64,000 nt of DNA from Streptomyces bluensis (GTDB lineage Bacteria; Actinomycetota; Actinomycetes; Streptomycetales; Streptomycetaceae): positions 1-64,000 of the forward strand of contig NZ_BMVM01000028.1 in assembly GCF_014650715.1 (NCBI RefSeq), in the 5' to 3' direction. Positions 7,406 through 15,479 of the stretch are shown here, one piece after another; position 1 is the first letter of the stretch; every line of letters starts with the position of its first letter. The position numbers and the translations under genes are program-made. The notes below the pieces were generated by a model. The model saw only the letters and a program-made list of their open reading frames with translations. It was not told the DNA's origin and did no database searches.

Positions 7406-8680
7406 TCACGCCGCCTTCCGTGGTTCGTGGCGCAGCCGTCCCAGCACTCCGGCGAGGCTGCGGGCCGTTCTGGCCCAGCCGCCCAGCGCGGCCCGGCGGC
7501 CACGGGCCGCGGCCTTGAGGCGGCGCCGTACGTCGGCCTCGCCGAACCAGCCGCGCAGTTCGGCGGCGATGGCCGCGGGGTTCTCCGGCGGTACGAGGAT
7601 GCCGGGCACCCCTCCGTCGGGGGCGCGGCCCACGGCCTCGGGCAGTCCGCCGACATCGGTGGCCAGCACGGGGATACCGCGGGCGAGGGCCTCGGTGACG
7701 GCCATGCCGTACGTCTCCGCGTAGGAGGTGAGGACCATGAGGTCGGCGGCGGCGTAGCTGGCGTCGAGTTCGGCGCCGGCCTGCGGGCCCGCCAGGTGCA
7801 GCCGTCCCTCCAGGCCGAACTTCTTGACGAGGGCCCGGATGTGGTCGACGTACTCGGGGTCCTGTTCGAGTCCGCCCACCAGGACGCAGCTCCACGGCAG
7901 GTCGGTGACGGTCGCGAGGGCCTCCACCAGCCGGTGCTGTCCCTTGCGCGGGGTCACGGCCGCGACGCACAGCAGCCGGGAGACGCCGTCGGTGCCGGAG
8001 GCGAGGGGTGCGATGTCGGCGCCGGGGGCGGCGACGTGGACCCGCTCGGGGGCGAGCCCGTGGTGGGACACGAGGCGTCGTACGGCCCAGTCGCTGGTGG
8101 CGATCACGGCGGGCACGGCCCGCAGGGTGGCCCGCTCCAGCGCGTCGAGTTCCGCGGCGTCCTCGGCTTTCAGACCGGTCTCGTCGGCCAGCGGAAGGTG
8201 CACGAGCACGGCCAGGCAGAGTCGTTCGGCCTCGGGGGCCACGATCTCGGGGACGCCGCAGGCGACGAGTCCGTCGAGGAGGACGACGGTGCCGTCGGGC
8301 AGGTCCGCCAGGGTGCGGGCGAGTTCGGCGCGGGCGTCCGCGTCCGGCCGGGGCCAGTTGCCGTCGATCATGCGCTTGTGGACCTGCCAGCCGAAGCCGG
8401 GCAGATCGAGGCAGATCCGGCGGTCATAGGCGTTGCCGCCGCTCGGCCGGGACGGGTCGTCGACACCGCCCGGCATGACGAAGTGCACGGAGCGCAGGGA
8501 CATGGGGATGATCTGGGCGTTCTGCAGGGCCGCGTTCTGGACGGGTACGTAGTCGAGCGTCGTCTGTCCGTCCCTGGGCACCCGGGGTGCGGGGGCCTCG
8601 TCAACGGGCGCCTGGCCGATGGTTGCTTGGTCGATGGTCGCCGGGCCGATGGTTGCTTGGTCGATGGTCATGTCGGTCAC
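7406..8680 (-). CDS. GT4-family glycosyltransferase
   Basis: 424 aa, GT-B fold. The C-terminal donor-binding signature (ETYGMAVTEALARGIPVLA, then GGLPE) is typical of family 4 retaining enzymes using NDP-sugars; the N-terminal half has VHFVMPGGVDDPS and a substrate-side domain. The first 25 or so residues are a repeated ATIDQATIG-type segment encoded by a DNA direct repeat, probably disordered. The GTG start at 8680 overlaps the stop of the PTPS-like gene by 4 bp (GTGA), so translation is coupled. Situated among pterin/formamidopyrimidine-related genes, it may glycosylate such a compound, as known for cyanobacterial pterin glycosides (analogy only). Confidence 0.85.
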   Translation of the reverse strand: MTDMTIDQATIGPATIDQATIGQAPVDEAPAPRVPRDGQTTLDYVPVQNAALQNAQIIPMSLRSVHFVMPGGVDDPSRPSGGNAYDRRICLDLPGFGWQVHKRMIDGNWPRPDADARAELARTLADLPDGTVVLLDGLVACGVPEIVAPEAERLCLAVLVHLPLADETGLKAEDAAELDALERATLRAVPAVIATSDWAVRRLVSHHGLAPERVHVAAPGADIAPLASGTDGVSRLLCVAAVTPRKGQHRLVEALATVTDLPWSCVLVGGLEQDPEYVDHIRALVKKFGLEGRLHLAGPQAGAELDASYAAADLMVLTSYAETYGMAVTEALARGIPVLATDVGGLPEAVGRAPDGGVPGILVPPENPAAIAAELRGWFGEADVRRRLKAAARGRRAALGGWARTARSLAGVLGRLRHEPRKAA

Positions 8681-9075
8681 AGGTCACGCTCGTAACTCGC
8701 CCAGGCGATGTGCGACTCGTGGAGGGTGACGGTGATGCCCGCGATTCCCTTGGCGCCCTCGCCCAGGGCGCCCTTGTGGATGCGCTCGGCGAGGCGGTCG
8801 GCGATGACCTTGGCGAGGAACTCCGTCGAGGTGTTGGTGTTCGCGAAGTCGGGCTCGTTGTCGAGGTTTCGGTAGTTCAACTCGCTCGCCACGGCCCCGA
8901 GTTCCTGGGTGGCCAGCCCGATGTCGACGACGATGTTGTCGTCGTCCAGCTCGGCGCGGCGGAAGGTGGCGTCCACGAGGAACGTGGCCCCGTGCAGGCG
9001 CTGCGCGGGTCCGAAGACCTCTCCGCGGAAGCTGTGGGCGATCATGATGTGATCGCGGACAGTGATGCTGAACAA
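8677..9075 (-). CDS. 6-pyruvoyl-tetrahydropterin synthase homologue lacking the zinc site
   Basis: 132 aa, T-fold protein of the PTPS/QueD family. The usual Cys-x3-HGH motif is degraded: Ala24 replaces the catalytic Cys, and HGH has become HGA (His28, Ala30), so one of three zinc histidines is gone while His14 remains. Pterin-anchoring features persist: ANTNTSTEFLA, equivalent to the NPTSE region, and the C-terminal Glu in LHESHIAW. From memory, the S. coelicolor homologue SCO6650 was crystallised and likewise lacks zinc and catalytic triad while keeping a pterin-like pocket. It probably binds a pterin- or pyrimidine-like ligand with another chemistry. TTG start at 9075 is supported by GGAGGG seven bases upstream. 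Confidence 0.85.
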   Translation of the reverse strand: MFSITVRDHIMIAHSFRGEVFGPAQRLHGATFLVDATFRRAELDDDNIVVDIGLATQELGAVASELNYRNLDNEPDFANTNTSTEFLAKVIADRLAERIHKGALGEGAKGIAGITVTLHESHIAWASYERDL

Positions 9076-9238
9076 CGGACGACCCTCCAGTGCGGTGCGT
9101 CTGCCCCCGGCCGGGGCATGCCGTGTAGTACGGCTGGCCCCTACCCGTTGTTCACTCCTCTTTTGCTGTTTCTTCGGAGGTCAGGCTTCCGTTCGGCCCG
9201 GTCTCAGCCCGTTGGGGGGTCGGGACCGGGCGTGTGCC

Positions 9239-10219
9239 CTATTCGGTGTCGTACAGCACGCGGTGGCACAGTCCGGGCAGTTCACCGGAAGTGAGCGCGG
9301 GCAGCACATCGGGCAGTTCCTCGAAGTCGCACTCCCCGGTGACGAGCGCGTCGAAGGCGGGGTCGGCGAGCAGTTCGAGGGCGAGTGCGAGCCGGTCGGC
9401 GTAGGTGCGGCCGGCGCGCCGCGCCGGGGAGACGGTGCCCACCTGGCTGCTGCGGACGACGAGCCGCCGTGAGTGGAAGGCCTCACCGAGCGGCAGCGAG
9501 ACCCGCCGGTCGCCGTACCAGCTGAGCTCGATCACCGTGCCTTCGTCGCGCAGGAGTTCCAGCGACCGGGTGAGCCCCTGTTCCGTGGCGCTGGCATGCA
9601 CGACGAGGTCGCACTCCCCCAACGCGTCGGCGGGCAGCGCGAAGTCGGCACCGAGCGCGCGGGCGATGCCGGCGCGGGCGGGATCGGCGTCGACGAGTTG
9701 GACGCGCACACCGGGGTACTTGGCCAGCAGCGCGGCGACGGAACACCCGACCATGCCGCCGCCGACCACGGCGATCCGGTCGCCGATCAGCGGTGCCGCG
9801 TCCCACAGGGCGTTGACCGCGGTCTCGACGGTCCCTGCGAGGACGGCCCGCGTGGCGGGCACGTTCTCCGGTACGACGGTCACGGCGCTCGCGGGCACGA
9901 CGTACCGGGTCTGGTGCGGATACAGACAGAAGACGGTCCGGCCCACCAGTTCCGCCGGCCCTTCCTCCACCTGTCCCACGCTGAGGTAGCCGTACTTCAC
10001 GGGCCCGGGGAACTCGCCCTCCTGGAAGGGCGCGCGCATCGCGGTGTGCTGGCTCTCGGGCACGCCACCTCGGAAGACGAGGGTCTCGGTGCCGCGGCTC
10101 ACCCCGGAACACAGAGTCCGTACGAGGACCTCTCCCTCGCCGGTCTCCGGCAGCGCGGTCTGACGGATCTCCCCCTGACCGGGCGAGCGGAGCCAGAAGG
10201 AACGGACTGTGCGGTTCAT
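9239..10219 (-). CDS. MDR-superfamily (zinc-type alcohol) dehydrogenase, BchC-like
   Basis: 326 aa. The N-terminal GroES-like domain has LCSGVSRGTET in place of the usual CGICGTD, and no four-Cys structural zinc loop is visible. The Rossmann domain carries IAVVGGGMVGCSVAALLA at about residues 165-182, with Asp in VQLVDAD suggesting NAD preference. The layout resembles the BchC / threonine-dehydrogenase-like branch of MDR enzymes. ATG at 10219 is preceded by AGAGAG; upstream frame is shadow. First gene of the five-gene minus operon and divergent from the CDP-alcohol phosphatidyltransferase across a 107-bp promoter gap. It likely oxidises or reduces an alcohol intermediate of the same unknown pathway. 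Confidence 0.8.
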   Translation of the reverse strand: MNRTVRSFWLRSPGQGEIRQTALPETGEGEVLVRTLCSGVSRGTETLVFRGGVPESQHTAMRAPFQEGEFPGPVKYGYLSVGQVEEGPAELVGRTVFCLYPHQTRYVVPASAVTVVPENVPATRAVLAGTVETAVNALWDAAPLIGDRIAVVGGGMVGCSVAALLAKYPGVRVQLVDADPARAGIARALGADFALPADALGECDLVVHASATEQGLTRSLELLRDEGTVIELSWYGDRRVSLPLGEAFHSRRLVVRSSQVGTVSPARRAGRTYADRLALALELLADPAFDALVTGECDFEELPDVLPALTSGELPGLCHRVLYDTE

Positions 10220-10326
10220 GTGGGTCTCTCTGAACGGTCGGGTGCTTCTCCACGTACGCAGCGGTGGGAGTCGCGCACACGGTACGCGGCGATGATCGAC
10301 TCTGTCACACGTTCGGAAGGTATGCG

Positions 10327-11253
10327 GTGGCCCTGAACAACACGTACGACGCACGGCCGTTGTTCCAGGAGACGGCGGTGGGCGCGGGTGCGCAACTCCT
10401 GCTCCTTGCGTTCCTGGGCACGGCGATCGGGATGGGCCCGGCGGGCTGGCTGACGGGTCTGGCGTTCGCGCTCGCCACCTGGACGGTCCTGAACCGCGCC
10501 CTGCGCCGCACCCGGCCCCGCTCCTTCGGTCCGGCCAACCGTGTCACGCTCGGACGGGCGACGCTCGTCGGCGGCATCACGGCCCTGGTCGCCGACTCCT
10601 TCCAGAGCTCACCGCCGGTCTCCCTCTTCGTCGGTCTCACGGCGGTGGCGCTGATTCTGGACGGCGTGGACGGCAAGGTCGCCCGCCGCACGGGCACGTC
10701 GACGGCGCTGGGGGCTCGCTTCGACATGGAGGTCGACGCGTTCCTGATCCTGGTGCTGAGCGTGTACGTGTCGATGGCGCTCGGCCCGTGGGTGCTGCTG
10801 ATCGGTCTGATGCGGTACGGGTTCGTGGCGGCGGCGCGGGTGATGCCGTGGCTGAACGGTTCTCTGCCGCACAGCATGGCGCGCAAGACGGTGGCGGCGG
10901 TCCAGGGCGTGGTGCTGCTGGCGGCGGCGTCCGGGTGGCTGCCGTACGGTGTGACGTTCTCTCTGGTGGCCGCCGCCCTCGGTTCGCTGCTGTGGTCCTT
11001 CGGGCGGGACGTCGCATGGCTGCTGCGGACACGGGAGGAGCGCACCGGCTCGCGTGCCGTGCTGACGCGGTCGGTCCGTACGGGCGAGTCCGCGGGGCCC
11101 ACCGCCGCCTCCGACGACGGCACGGCGGAGACCGAACTCGCCCTCGACGAGAGGACGGACGTGGAAAGCGCCGGTATCGCGGCGCACGCGGACGCTGTGG
11201 GATCCGCCGTCGTCCCGCTCCCCCTGCGGAAGGCCGAACTCGCCGTCCGGTGA
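10327..11253 (+). CDS. CDP-alcohol phosphatidyltransferase family membrane protein
   Basis: 308 aa. The family signature DGVDGKVARRTGTSTALGARFD (first 20 residues span the Asp-Gly-x2-Ala-Arg-x8-Gly-x3-Asp pattern) continues into the second Asp. Several hydrophobic helices flank it, for example LLLLAFLGTAIGM and FLILVLSVYVSMAL. The last 70 residues are acidic and hydrophilic. Family enzymes transfer a phospho-alcohol from CDP-diacylglycerol or CDP-alcohol at the membrane. GTG at 10327 follows GGAAGG; the nearby ATG at 10322 is out of frame. Divergent from the pterin-like operon, so it may supply the lipid or polyol phosphate anchor of that product (inference). Its stop is 2 bp from the convergent permease stop. 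Confidence 0.85.
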   Translation: MALNNTYDARPLFQETAVGAGAQLLLLAFLGTAIGMGPAGWLTGLAFALATWTVLNRALRRTRPRSFGPANRVTLGRATLVGGITALVADSFQSSPPVSLFVGLTAVALILDGVDGKVARRTGTSTALGARFDMEVDAFLILVLSVYVSMALGPWVLLIGLMRYGFVAAARVMPWLNGSLPHSMARKTVAAVQGVVLLAAASGWLPYGVTFSLVAAALGSLLWSFGRDVAWLLRTREERTGSRAVLTRSVRTGESAGPTAASDDGTAETELALDERTDVESAGIAAHADAVGSAVVPLPLRKAELAVR

Positions 11254-11255
11254 CG

Positions 11256-12023
11256 TCAGGCCTGGGCCCGGTACCACAGGGTGACGGCCAGGCCCAGCCC
11301 GGCGAGGGCGATGGCGATCCGCAACGGGGTCTCGGGCAGCCGCCGTACGACCATGGGACCCACCCAGCTGCCCAGCAGGGCGCCGAGCCCGAGGACCACG
11401 GCGGCGATCCAGTCCACCGGCGCCACGACGGCGTACGCGACGGCCGCGGTGAGGTTCGCGGCCCCGGTCGCGATGTTCTTCACCGCGTTGGTCACGGCGA
11501 GCGGTTCGGCGGCCGCCAGCGACAGCACCGCCAGCATCAGCACCCCCGCGGCCGCGCCGAAGTAGCCGCCGTACAGTCCCACGAGCAGCACGGCGCAGGT
11601 CAGCGGGAAGGTGGGCCGGGCCGATCCGGGGTCCGGCGCCCGTGACGCCACCATCCTCCGCAGGGGATCGCGCACCAGGATCAGCACCGAGCCGAGGGCG
11701 ATGAGCCACGGCACGACCGCCTCGAACGCCGAGGACGGGGTGCCGAGCAGCAGTGCGGCACCGACCGCGCCGCCGAGCGCGGCGATGACGCCCAGCCGCA
11801 GGAGCCGTTCCCCCTGGCCGCGCAACTCGGCCCGCGAACCGGCCGCGGTGCCCACGGTGTTGGAGAACAGCGCCACGGTGTTGGTCACGTTGGCGGCGAC
11901 GGGCGGCAGCCCGACCGCGAGCAGCGCGGGGTAGCTGAACAACGAGGCCAGCCCTGCGACGGACCCCGCGAGCCCGGCCGCGACCCCGGCCAGCACGAGC
12001 ATCGCCGCGGAGTCCCACCCCAT
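11256..12023 (-). CDS. TauE/SafE-family permease (sulfite/organic acid exporter type)
   Basis: 255 aa, about eight transmembrane helices. The two internal repeats start with the family's pattern: AGLAGSVAGLASLFSYPALL near the N-terminus and GLYGGYFGAAAGVLMLAVL in the second half; NVTNTVALF and TNAVKNIATG are also typical. Members export sulfite, sulfoacetate or other small anions; substrate here unknown. ATG at 12023 has GAGGG five bases upstream. Convergent with the CDP-alcohol transferase and not obviously linked to it. Confidence 0.8.
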   Translation of the reverse strand: MGWDSAAMLVLAGVAAGLAGSVAGLASLFSYPALLAVGLPPVAANVTNTVALFSNTVGTAAGSRAELRGQGERLLRLGVIAALGGAVGAALLLGTPSSAFEAVVPWLIALGSVLILVRDPLRRMVASRAPDPGSARPTFPLTCAVLLVGLYGGYFGAAAGVLMLAVLSLAAAEPLAVTNAVKNIATGAANLTAAVAYAVVAPVDWIAAVVLGLGALLGSWVGPMVVRRLPETPLRIAIALAGLGLAVTLWYRAQA

Positions 12024-12148
12024 CAGCCCTCGCCCGCCCTCCGGCCGTTCGGTCGACGGCTCTGGGCCATCTTCGAGGGCATGCCGTCTTACATGCAAGA
12101 CAGCATCCACATACATGAACGCTCGCCCTGGTCGCCCTGCTCGGTGCC

Positions 12149-12307
12149 TTGAGCTTCGCCCTCGGCTTCCTCATGATGATCGCCGCCATGGTGGCGGTGT
12201 GGGTGCTGCCGCCCTGGCGCCGGTTCGCCAGGCTCGGTGCGACGTTCGGCGCCTTCGTTCTCCTGACGGTCGGCGCGGGACTGGGCGGACATCACCCTCG
12301 TCTCTGA
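12149..12307 (+). CDS. Possible small membrane protein or remnant
   Basis: A TTG-started frame of 52 codons encodes a hydrophobic peptide with two potential membrane segments (SFALGFLMMIAAMVAVWVL and FGAFVLLTVGAGLG). The frame remains hydrophobic a few codons upstream, where a TGA sits just before it and no good ribosome site is present. It could be a real small protein or the tail of a decayed gene. No family recognised. Confidence 0.3.
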   Translation: MSFALGFLMMIAAMVAVWVLPPWRRFARLGATFGAFVLLTVGAGLGGHHPRL

Positions 12308-12318
12308 GACGACGAGCG

Positions 12319-13434
12319 TCACCAACCGGGATAGCGGTGCCACCAGTGCGGGTCCCATCCTTTGACGTACTCACTGCCGCTGGGTGAGTCTTCGTCTTCC
12401 AGCAGCAGGTCGCAGGCCAGGGTGTCGAGCACCCACGCCAGTTCGTGACGGCTGACCAGGCCGAGCGGCAGTGCCTCGACCCCGTGTGCGGCACCGAGCA
12501 GCGCGCCGGCCACGCAGGCGACGGAGTCACCGTCCGGCGCGCCCGCCGCGAACTCCAGTGCGGCGCGGAAATCGGCGCGGTCGGGAAAGGATGCCGCTGC
12601 GTAGAGGCCACCGAGCAGCGCCGAGGGTGCGGTGGCGTCCGGCGCGAGCCGAGCCAGCCGTCCCGCGTCCGCCGGCTCGTCGACAGCGTGCCGGAACGCT
12701 GCCGAGAGATGCCTGTGCTCGTCGTCGGTGATGCGTTTCCCGAAGGACGCGAGGGCGGTGATCCCCGCGTGCAGCGCTTCCCGGGCGGATCCGCCGGAGT
12801 GGGGGGACAGCGGGCCGGGTTCTGGATCGGGGTGCGTCAGACAGTGGTGGACCAGGATGGCCGCATGGGTGGTGGCGGCCTGCGCGGCTGTGTCGCCGTG
12901 TGTGAGAGCAGCGAGCGCACCGGCCTGGGCGATGCCTCCGAGTCCGGTGACCGCGAGCGGAAGGGTCCGGGTCAGCGCGTGACAGCCCCGGCTCGTGGTG
13001 GCCATCTGCTCCTGGCCTTCCTCGATCCGGGACAGGGCCGTCACCGTGGCCGGTGCGCTACCGCGCCGCTCGGCCAGCGCGGGCACCCCGGCGAGCCAGC
13101 CGTCCGGCCACACCGCGTGGCCGTGGGAATTCCAGCGGCGCCGCATCGTCTCCGTCTCGATGCCCTGTAGGAAGGCCCACCGGCAGTAGGCGTGCAGGAC
13201 CACCCCCGGCGCATAGCAGATACCCTTGTGTTTCCCGCGCACCTGGGCGCGGATGATGCCCTCGGCGGTGAAGCAGGCCAGTTGTGTGCTGACGCCGGCC
13301 CGCAGCGCCCCGCCGCCCGGCAGCCTGCCTCGCGCCCCGCCCATGGTGTCCCCAAGTGCCAGGCCGAGCATCATTCCGCGTACCCGGGACTGCCTCCTGA
13401 AGAGCTCCCTCTGTTGATCCTTTTCGTGGGGCAA
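12319..13434 (-). CDS. ADP-ribosylglycohydrolase (DraG-type) family protein
   Basis: About 371 aa. The N-terminal RVRGMMLGLALGDTMG is the standard opening of the DraG/ARH fold, and GDSVACVAGALLGAAHG near the C-terminus corresponds to the magnesium-binding GDxDxxA-type motif, in altered form (GDSVA). Expected role: removal of ADP-ribose from protein or nucleic acid in the cytoplasm. I chose the TTG at 13434, which has AAGGAG about 10 bases upstream; ATGs at 13374 and 13371 are alternatives that would trim the N-terminal helix. Divergent from the LigD phosphoesterase/ligase pair. The frame is open far upstream but only as antisense shadow of the ligase genes. Confidence 0.75.
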   Translation of the reverse strand: MPHEKDQQRELFRRQSRVRGMMLGLALGDTMGGARGRLPGGGALRAGVSTQLACFTAEGIIRAQVRGKHKGICYAPGVVLHAYCRWAFLQGIETETMRRRWNSHGHAVWPDGWLAGVPALAERRGSAPATVTALSRIEEGQEQMATTSRGCHALTRTLPLAVTGLGGIAQAGALAALTHGDTAAQAATTHAAILVHHCLTHPDPEPGPLSPHSGGSAREALHAGITALASFGKRITDDEHRHLSAAFRHAVDEPADAGRLARLAPDATAPSALLGGLYAAASFPDRADFRAALEFAAGAPDGDSVACVAGALLGAAHGVEALPLGLVSRHELAWVLDTLACDLLLEDEDSPSGSEYVKGWDPHWWHRYPGW

Positions 13435-13593
13435 GGCGGCGCGACTCCTTCCTTCGGACCTCAAGTGGGTACCCGGGTGATGACGATGCAGGGGCGGGCC
13501 AGGGCCCGTGCAGGTGGGCGAGCCAGGGCACGAGCGGTGCCGACCGTGCCCGCCGACCACCGTAGCGTCGCCTCTCCGAGAAGGGAGCCGGAT

Positions 13594-14235
13594 GTGAGCG
13601 CGAACGACCGGCTGCGTGACTACCGGAGCAAACGTGATTTCGGGAGGACGAAAGAGCCTGGTGGAGGAAAGCGCCGCGAGGAATCCCTTGAGCAGGCACC
13701 CGAAGGCGACGCGCCCCGTTTCGTGGTGCAGATCCACGACGCCCGCAGGATGCACTTCGACTTCCGGCTCCAGGTCGACGACGTACTGAAGTCCTGGTCC
13801 GTTCCGAAGGGCCCGTCCAGCGACCCGCAGGACAAACGGCTGGCCGTCCCGACCGAGGACCACCCAATGGAGTACGAGGAGTTCGAAGGCGTGATCCCCA
13901 GGGGCGAGTACGGCGGCGGCACCGTCATCGTCTGGGACCACGGCACGTATGAGCCCCTGAGCCACGACCGCCGGGGCCGGCCCGTTCCTTTCGGGGAGGC
14001 GCTGGAGCGCGGACACGCCACGTTCCGGCTGCACGGCTCGAAGATGCGCGGCGAGTACGCGCTGACCCGGTTCCGCGACGGCGCGGACGGCGGCGAGGAG
14101 GCGTGGCTCCTGGTGAAGGCACGCGAGGGACGCGGCGGCCAGGCCGGACGGGGAACACCGGACCCCCGCCGTGCCCGCTCGATCCGCACCGGCCGCACAC
14201 TCGCCCAGGTGGCGGCCGACAGCCGCCAGGAGTGA
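13594..14235 (+). CDS. LigD-type 3'-phosphoesterase, stand-alone
   Basis: 213 aa. The core FVVQIHDARRMHFDFRLQVDD followed by WSVPKGPS and GVIPRGEYGGGTVIVWDHG is the phosphoesterase module of bacterial NHEJ ligase LigD, which trims 3'-phosphate and ribonucleotide ends. Metal ligands in HDARRMHFD are present. GTG at 13594 lies 8 bases after AAGGGAG; upstream codons are low-complexity Ala/Arg and unlikely to be translated. Six bases separate its stop from the ligase, so the two form an operon that together resembles LigD without its polymerase domain. Confidence 0.85.
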   Translation: MSANDRLRDYRSKRDFGRTKEPGGGKRREESLEQAPEGDAPRFVVQIHDARRMHFDFRLQVDDVLKSWSVPKGPSSDPQDKRLAVPTEDHPMEYEEFEGVIPRGEYGGGTVIVWDHGTYEPLSHDRRGRPVPFGEALERGHATFRLHGSKMRGEYALTRFRDGADGGEEAWLLVKAREGRGGQAGRGTPDPRRARSIRTGRTLAQVAADSRQE

Positions 14236-14241
14236 GCCCCG

Positions 14242-15276
14242 ATGACGACGGGCCTGCTCGCCACGCTCCCCGACGCCCAGCGGCGTGCCTTGCGCCCGGC
14301 CCGGCCCGGAGTAGAGCTGGCCTCCCAGCCGATGCTTGCCACACTGAGCGAGCGACGCGAGTTCTCCGGCGACTGGGTCTTCGAACGGAAACTGGACGGG
14401 ATCCGCGCGCTGGCCGTGCGCGAAGGAGACCGCGTCGGCCTGTACTCCCGCTCGGGCAACCGCATCAACGCCACCTACCCGGAGATCGTCGACGCGCTGG
14501 CCGACCAGGAGTGCGAGGACTTCACGATCGACGGGGAGATCGTCGCGTTCTCGCACGGCCGCACGGACTTCTCCCGCCTCCAGCAGCGGATGGGCCTCAC
14601 CCGGCGCCGTGACGTCGAGGCCAGCCCGGTCTCCGTGACGTACTACGTCTTCGACCTGCTCCGCCTGGACGGCGCCGACACCGGACAACTGCCGCTGCGT
14701 GTCCGCAAGTCCCTGGTGCGCCGTGCCCTCACCTACCGCGATCCGCTGCGGATGACGACGCATCGCAACGAGGGCGGTGCCGACTTGCTGGCCGCCGTGT
14801 GCGCCCGCGGCTGGGAGGGCCTGATCGCCAAGCGCGCGGGCAGCCGCTACCAGCCGCGTCGCTCCCCGGACTGGCTGAAGCTGAAGTGCTCGCGGAGCCA
14901 GGAGTTCGTCATCGGCGGCTTCACGGCACCGGCGGGCAGCCGCGTCGGGTTCGGCGCCCTGCTGCTGGGCCACTACGAGGGCGGTGGCGCCGGCCGGCTG
15001 CGCTACGCGGGCAAGGTCGGCACGGGCTTCGACCACCGCACCCTCGTGGAGCTGCACCGCCGTCTGGAGGGCATGCGCAGGCCGACGTCACCTTTCGTCG
15101 ACCGCGTTCGCGAGCCGCGTCCCCGGTGGGTCGAGCCGGAGCTGGTCGCACAGATCGCGTTCACCGAGTGGACGCGGGACGGGATGCTGCGCCATCCGCG
15201 GTTCCTGGGCTTGCGGGACGACAAGGCGGCGACCGAGGTGGTGCGGGAGCGGCCGTCCGGAGGCAGGGGCGCGTAA
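14242..15276 (+). CDS. ATP-dependent DNA ligase, LigD ligase-domain type
   Basis: 344 aa. Motif I (FERKLDGIR, adenylated Lys at about residue 50) and later IDGEIVAF (motif III), EGLIAKR (motif IV) and DWLKLKC (motif V) are all intact, followed by an OB domain that includes YAGKVGTGF. It seals double-strand breaks in the non-homologous end-joining route, normally with Ku; no Ku gene is present in this window. Immediately downstream of the phosphoesterase gene. Short inverted repeat CGGGC/GCCCG at about 15289-15303 after the stop might be a weak terminator. Confidence 0.9.
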   Translation: MTTGLLATLPDAQRRALRPARPGVELASQPMLATLSERREFSGDWVFERKLDGIRALAVREGDRVGLYSRSGNRINATYPEIVDALADQECEDFTIDGEIVAFSHGRTDFSRLQQRMGLTRRRDVEASPVSVTYYVFDLLRLDGADTGQLPLRVRKSLVRRALTYRDPLRMTTHRNEGGADLLAAVCARGWEGLIAKRAGSRYQPRRSPDWLKLKCSRSQEFVIGGFTAPAGSRVGFGALLLGHYEGGGAGRLRYAGKVGTGFDHRTLVELHRRLEGMRRPTSPFVDRVREPRPRWVEPELVAQIAFTEWTRDGMLRHPRFLGLRDDKAATEVVRERPSGGRGA

Positions 15277-15341
15277 GCCCTTGGCGGGCACGACGCCCGG
15301 CGGTCATTCATGTTTGTGAATAAAAATCATGTATGCAGCTA

Positions 15342-15370
15342 TTGACGCGTACGCAACAGAATCCTAGCGT
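15342..15370 (+). promoter_or_regulatory. Vegetative-type promoter for the pectate-lyase-like gene
   Basis: TTGACG at 15342-15347 and TAGCGT at 15365-15370 are separated by 17 bp, a good sigma-HrdB-type promoter lying about 110 bp before the start codon. The surrounding DNA is unusually A/T rich for this genome. Confidence 0.6.
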
Positions 15371-15373
15371 CCA

Positions 15374-15390
15374 GGGAAAGCGCTTACTCC
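15374..15390. promoter_or_regulatory. LacI-family-type operator
   Basis: GGGAAAGCGCTTACTCC is a near palindrome centred on AAGCGCTT. It begins three bases after the -10 box, where a repressor would block initiation. The central GCGC-type palindrome is typical of LacI/GalR regulators of sugar polymer genes in Streptomyces (family knowledge). No regulator gene is adjacent. Confidence 0.6.
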
Positions 15391-15479
15391 TCCCTGGATG
15401 CGGTATCCAGCCGTCCCGTCTGTTCATGCACGGGAACTGACCGCATCGTCGCACCCGTCCACCGAACTTGGGAGACACG

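Noticed and set aside
13435..15057. Minus-strand frame extending the ADP-ribosylglycohydrolase far upstream
   Set aside because: It lies antisense to the phosphoesterase and ligase genes and has no family similarity; the real protein starts near 13434.
15277..15310. Intrinsic terminator after the DNA ligase gene
   Set aside because: Only a 5-bp stem (CGGGC/GCCCG) without a T run; too weak to list as a feature.
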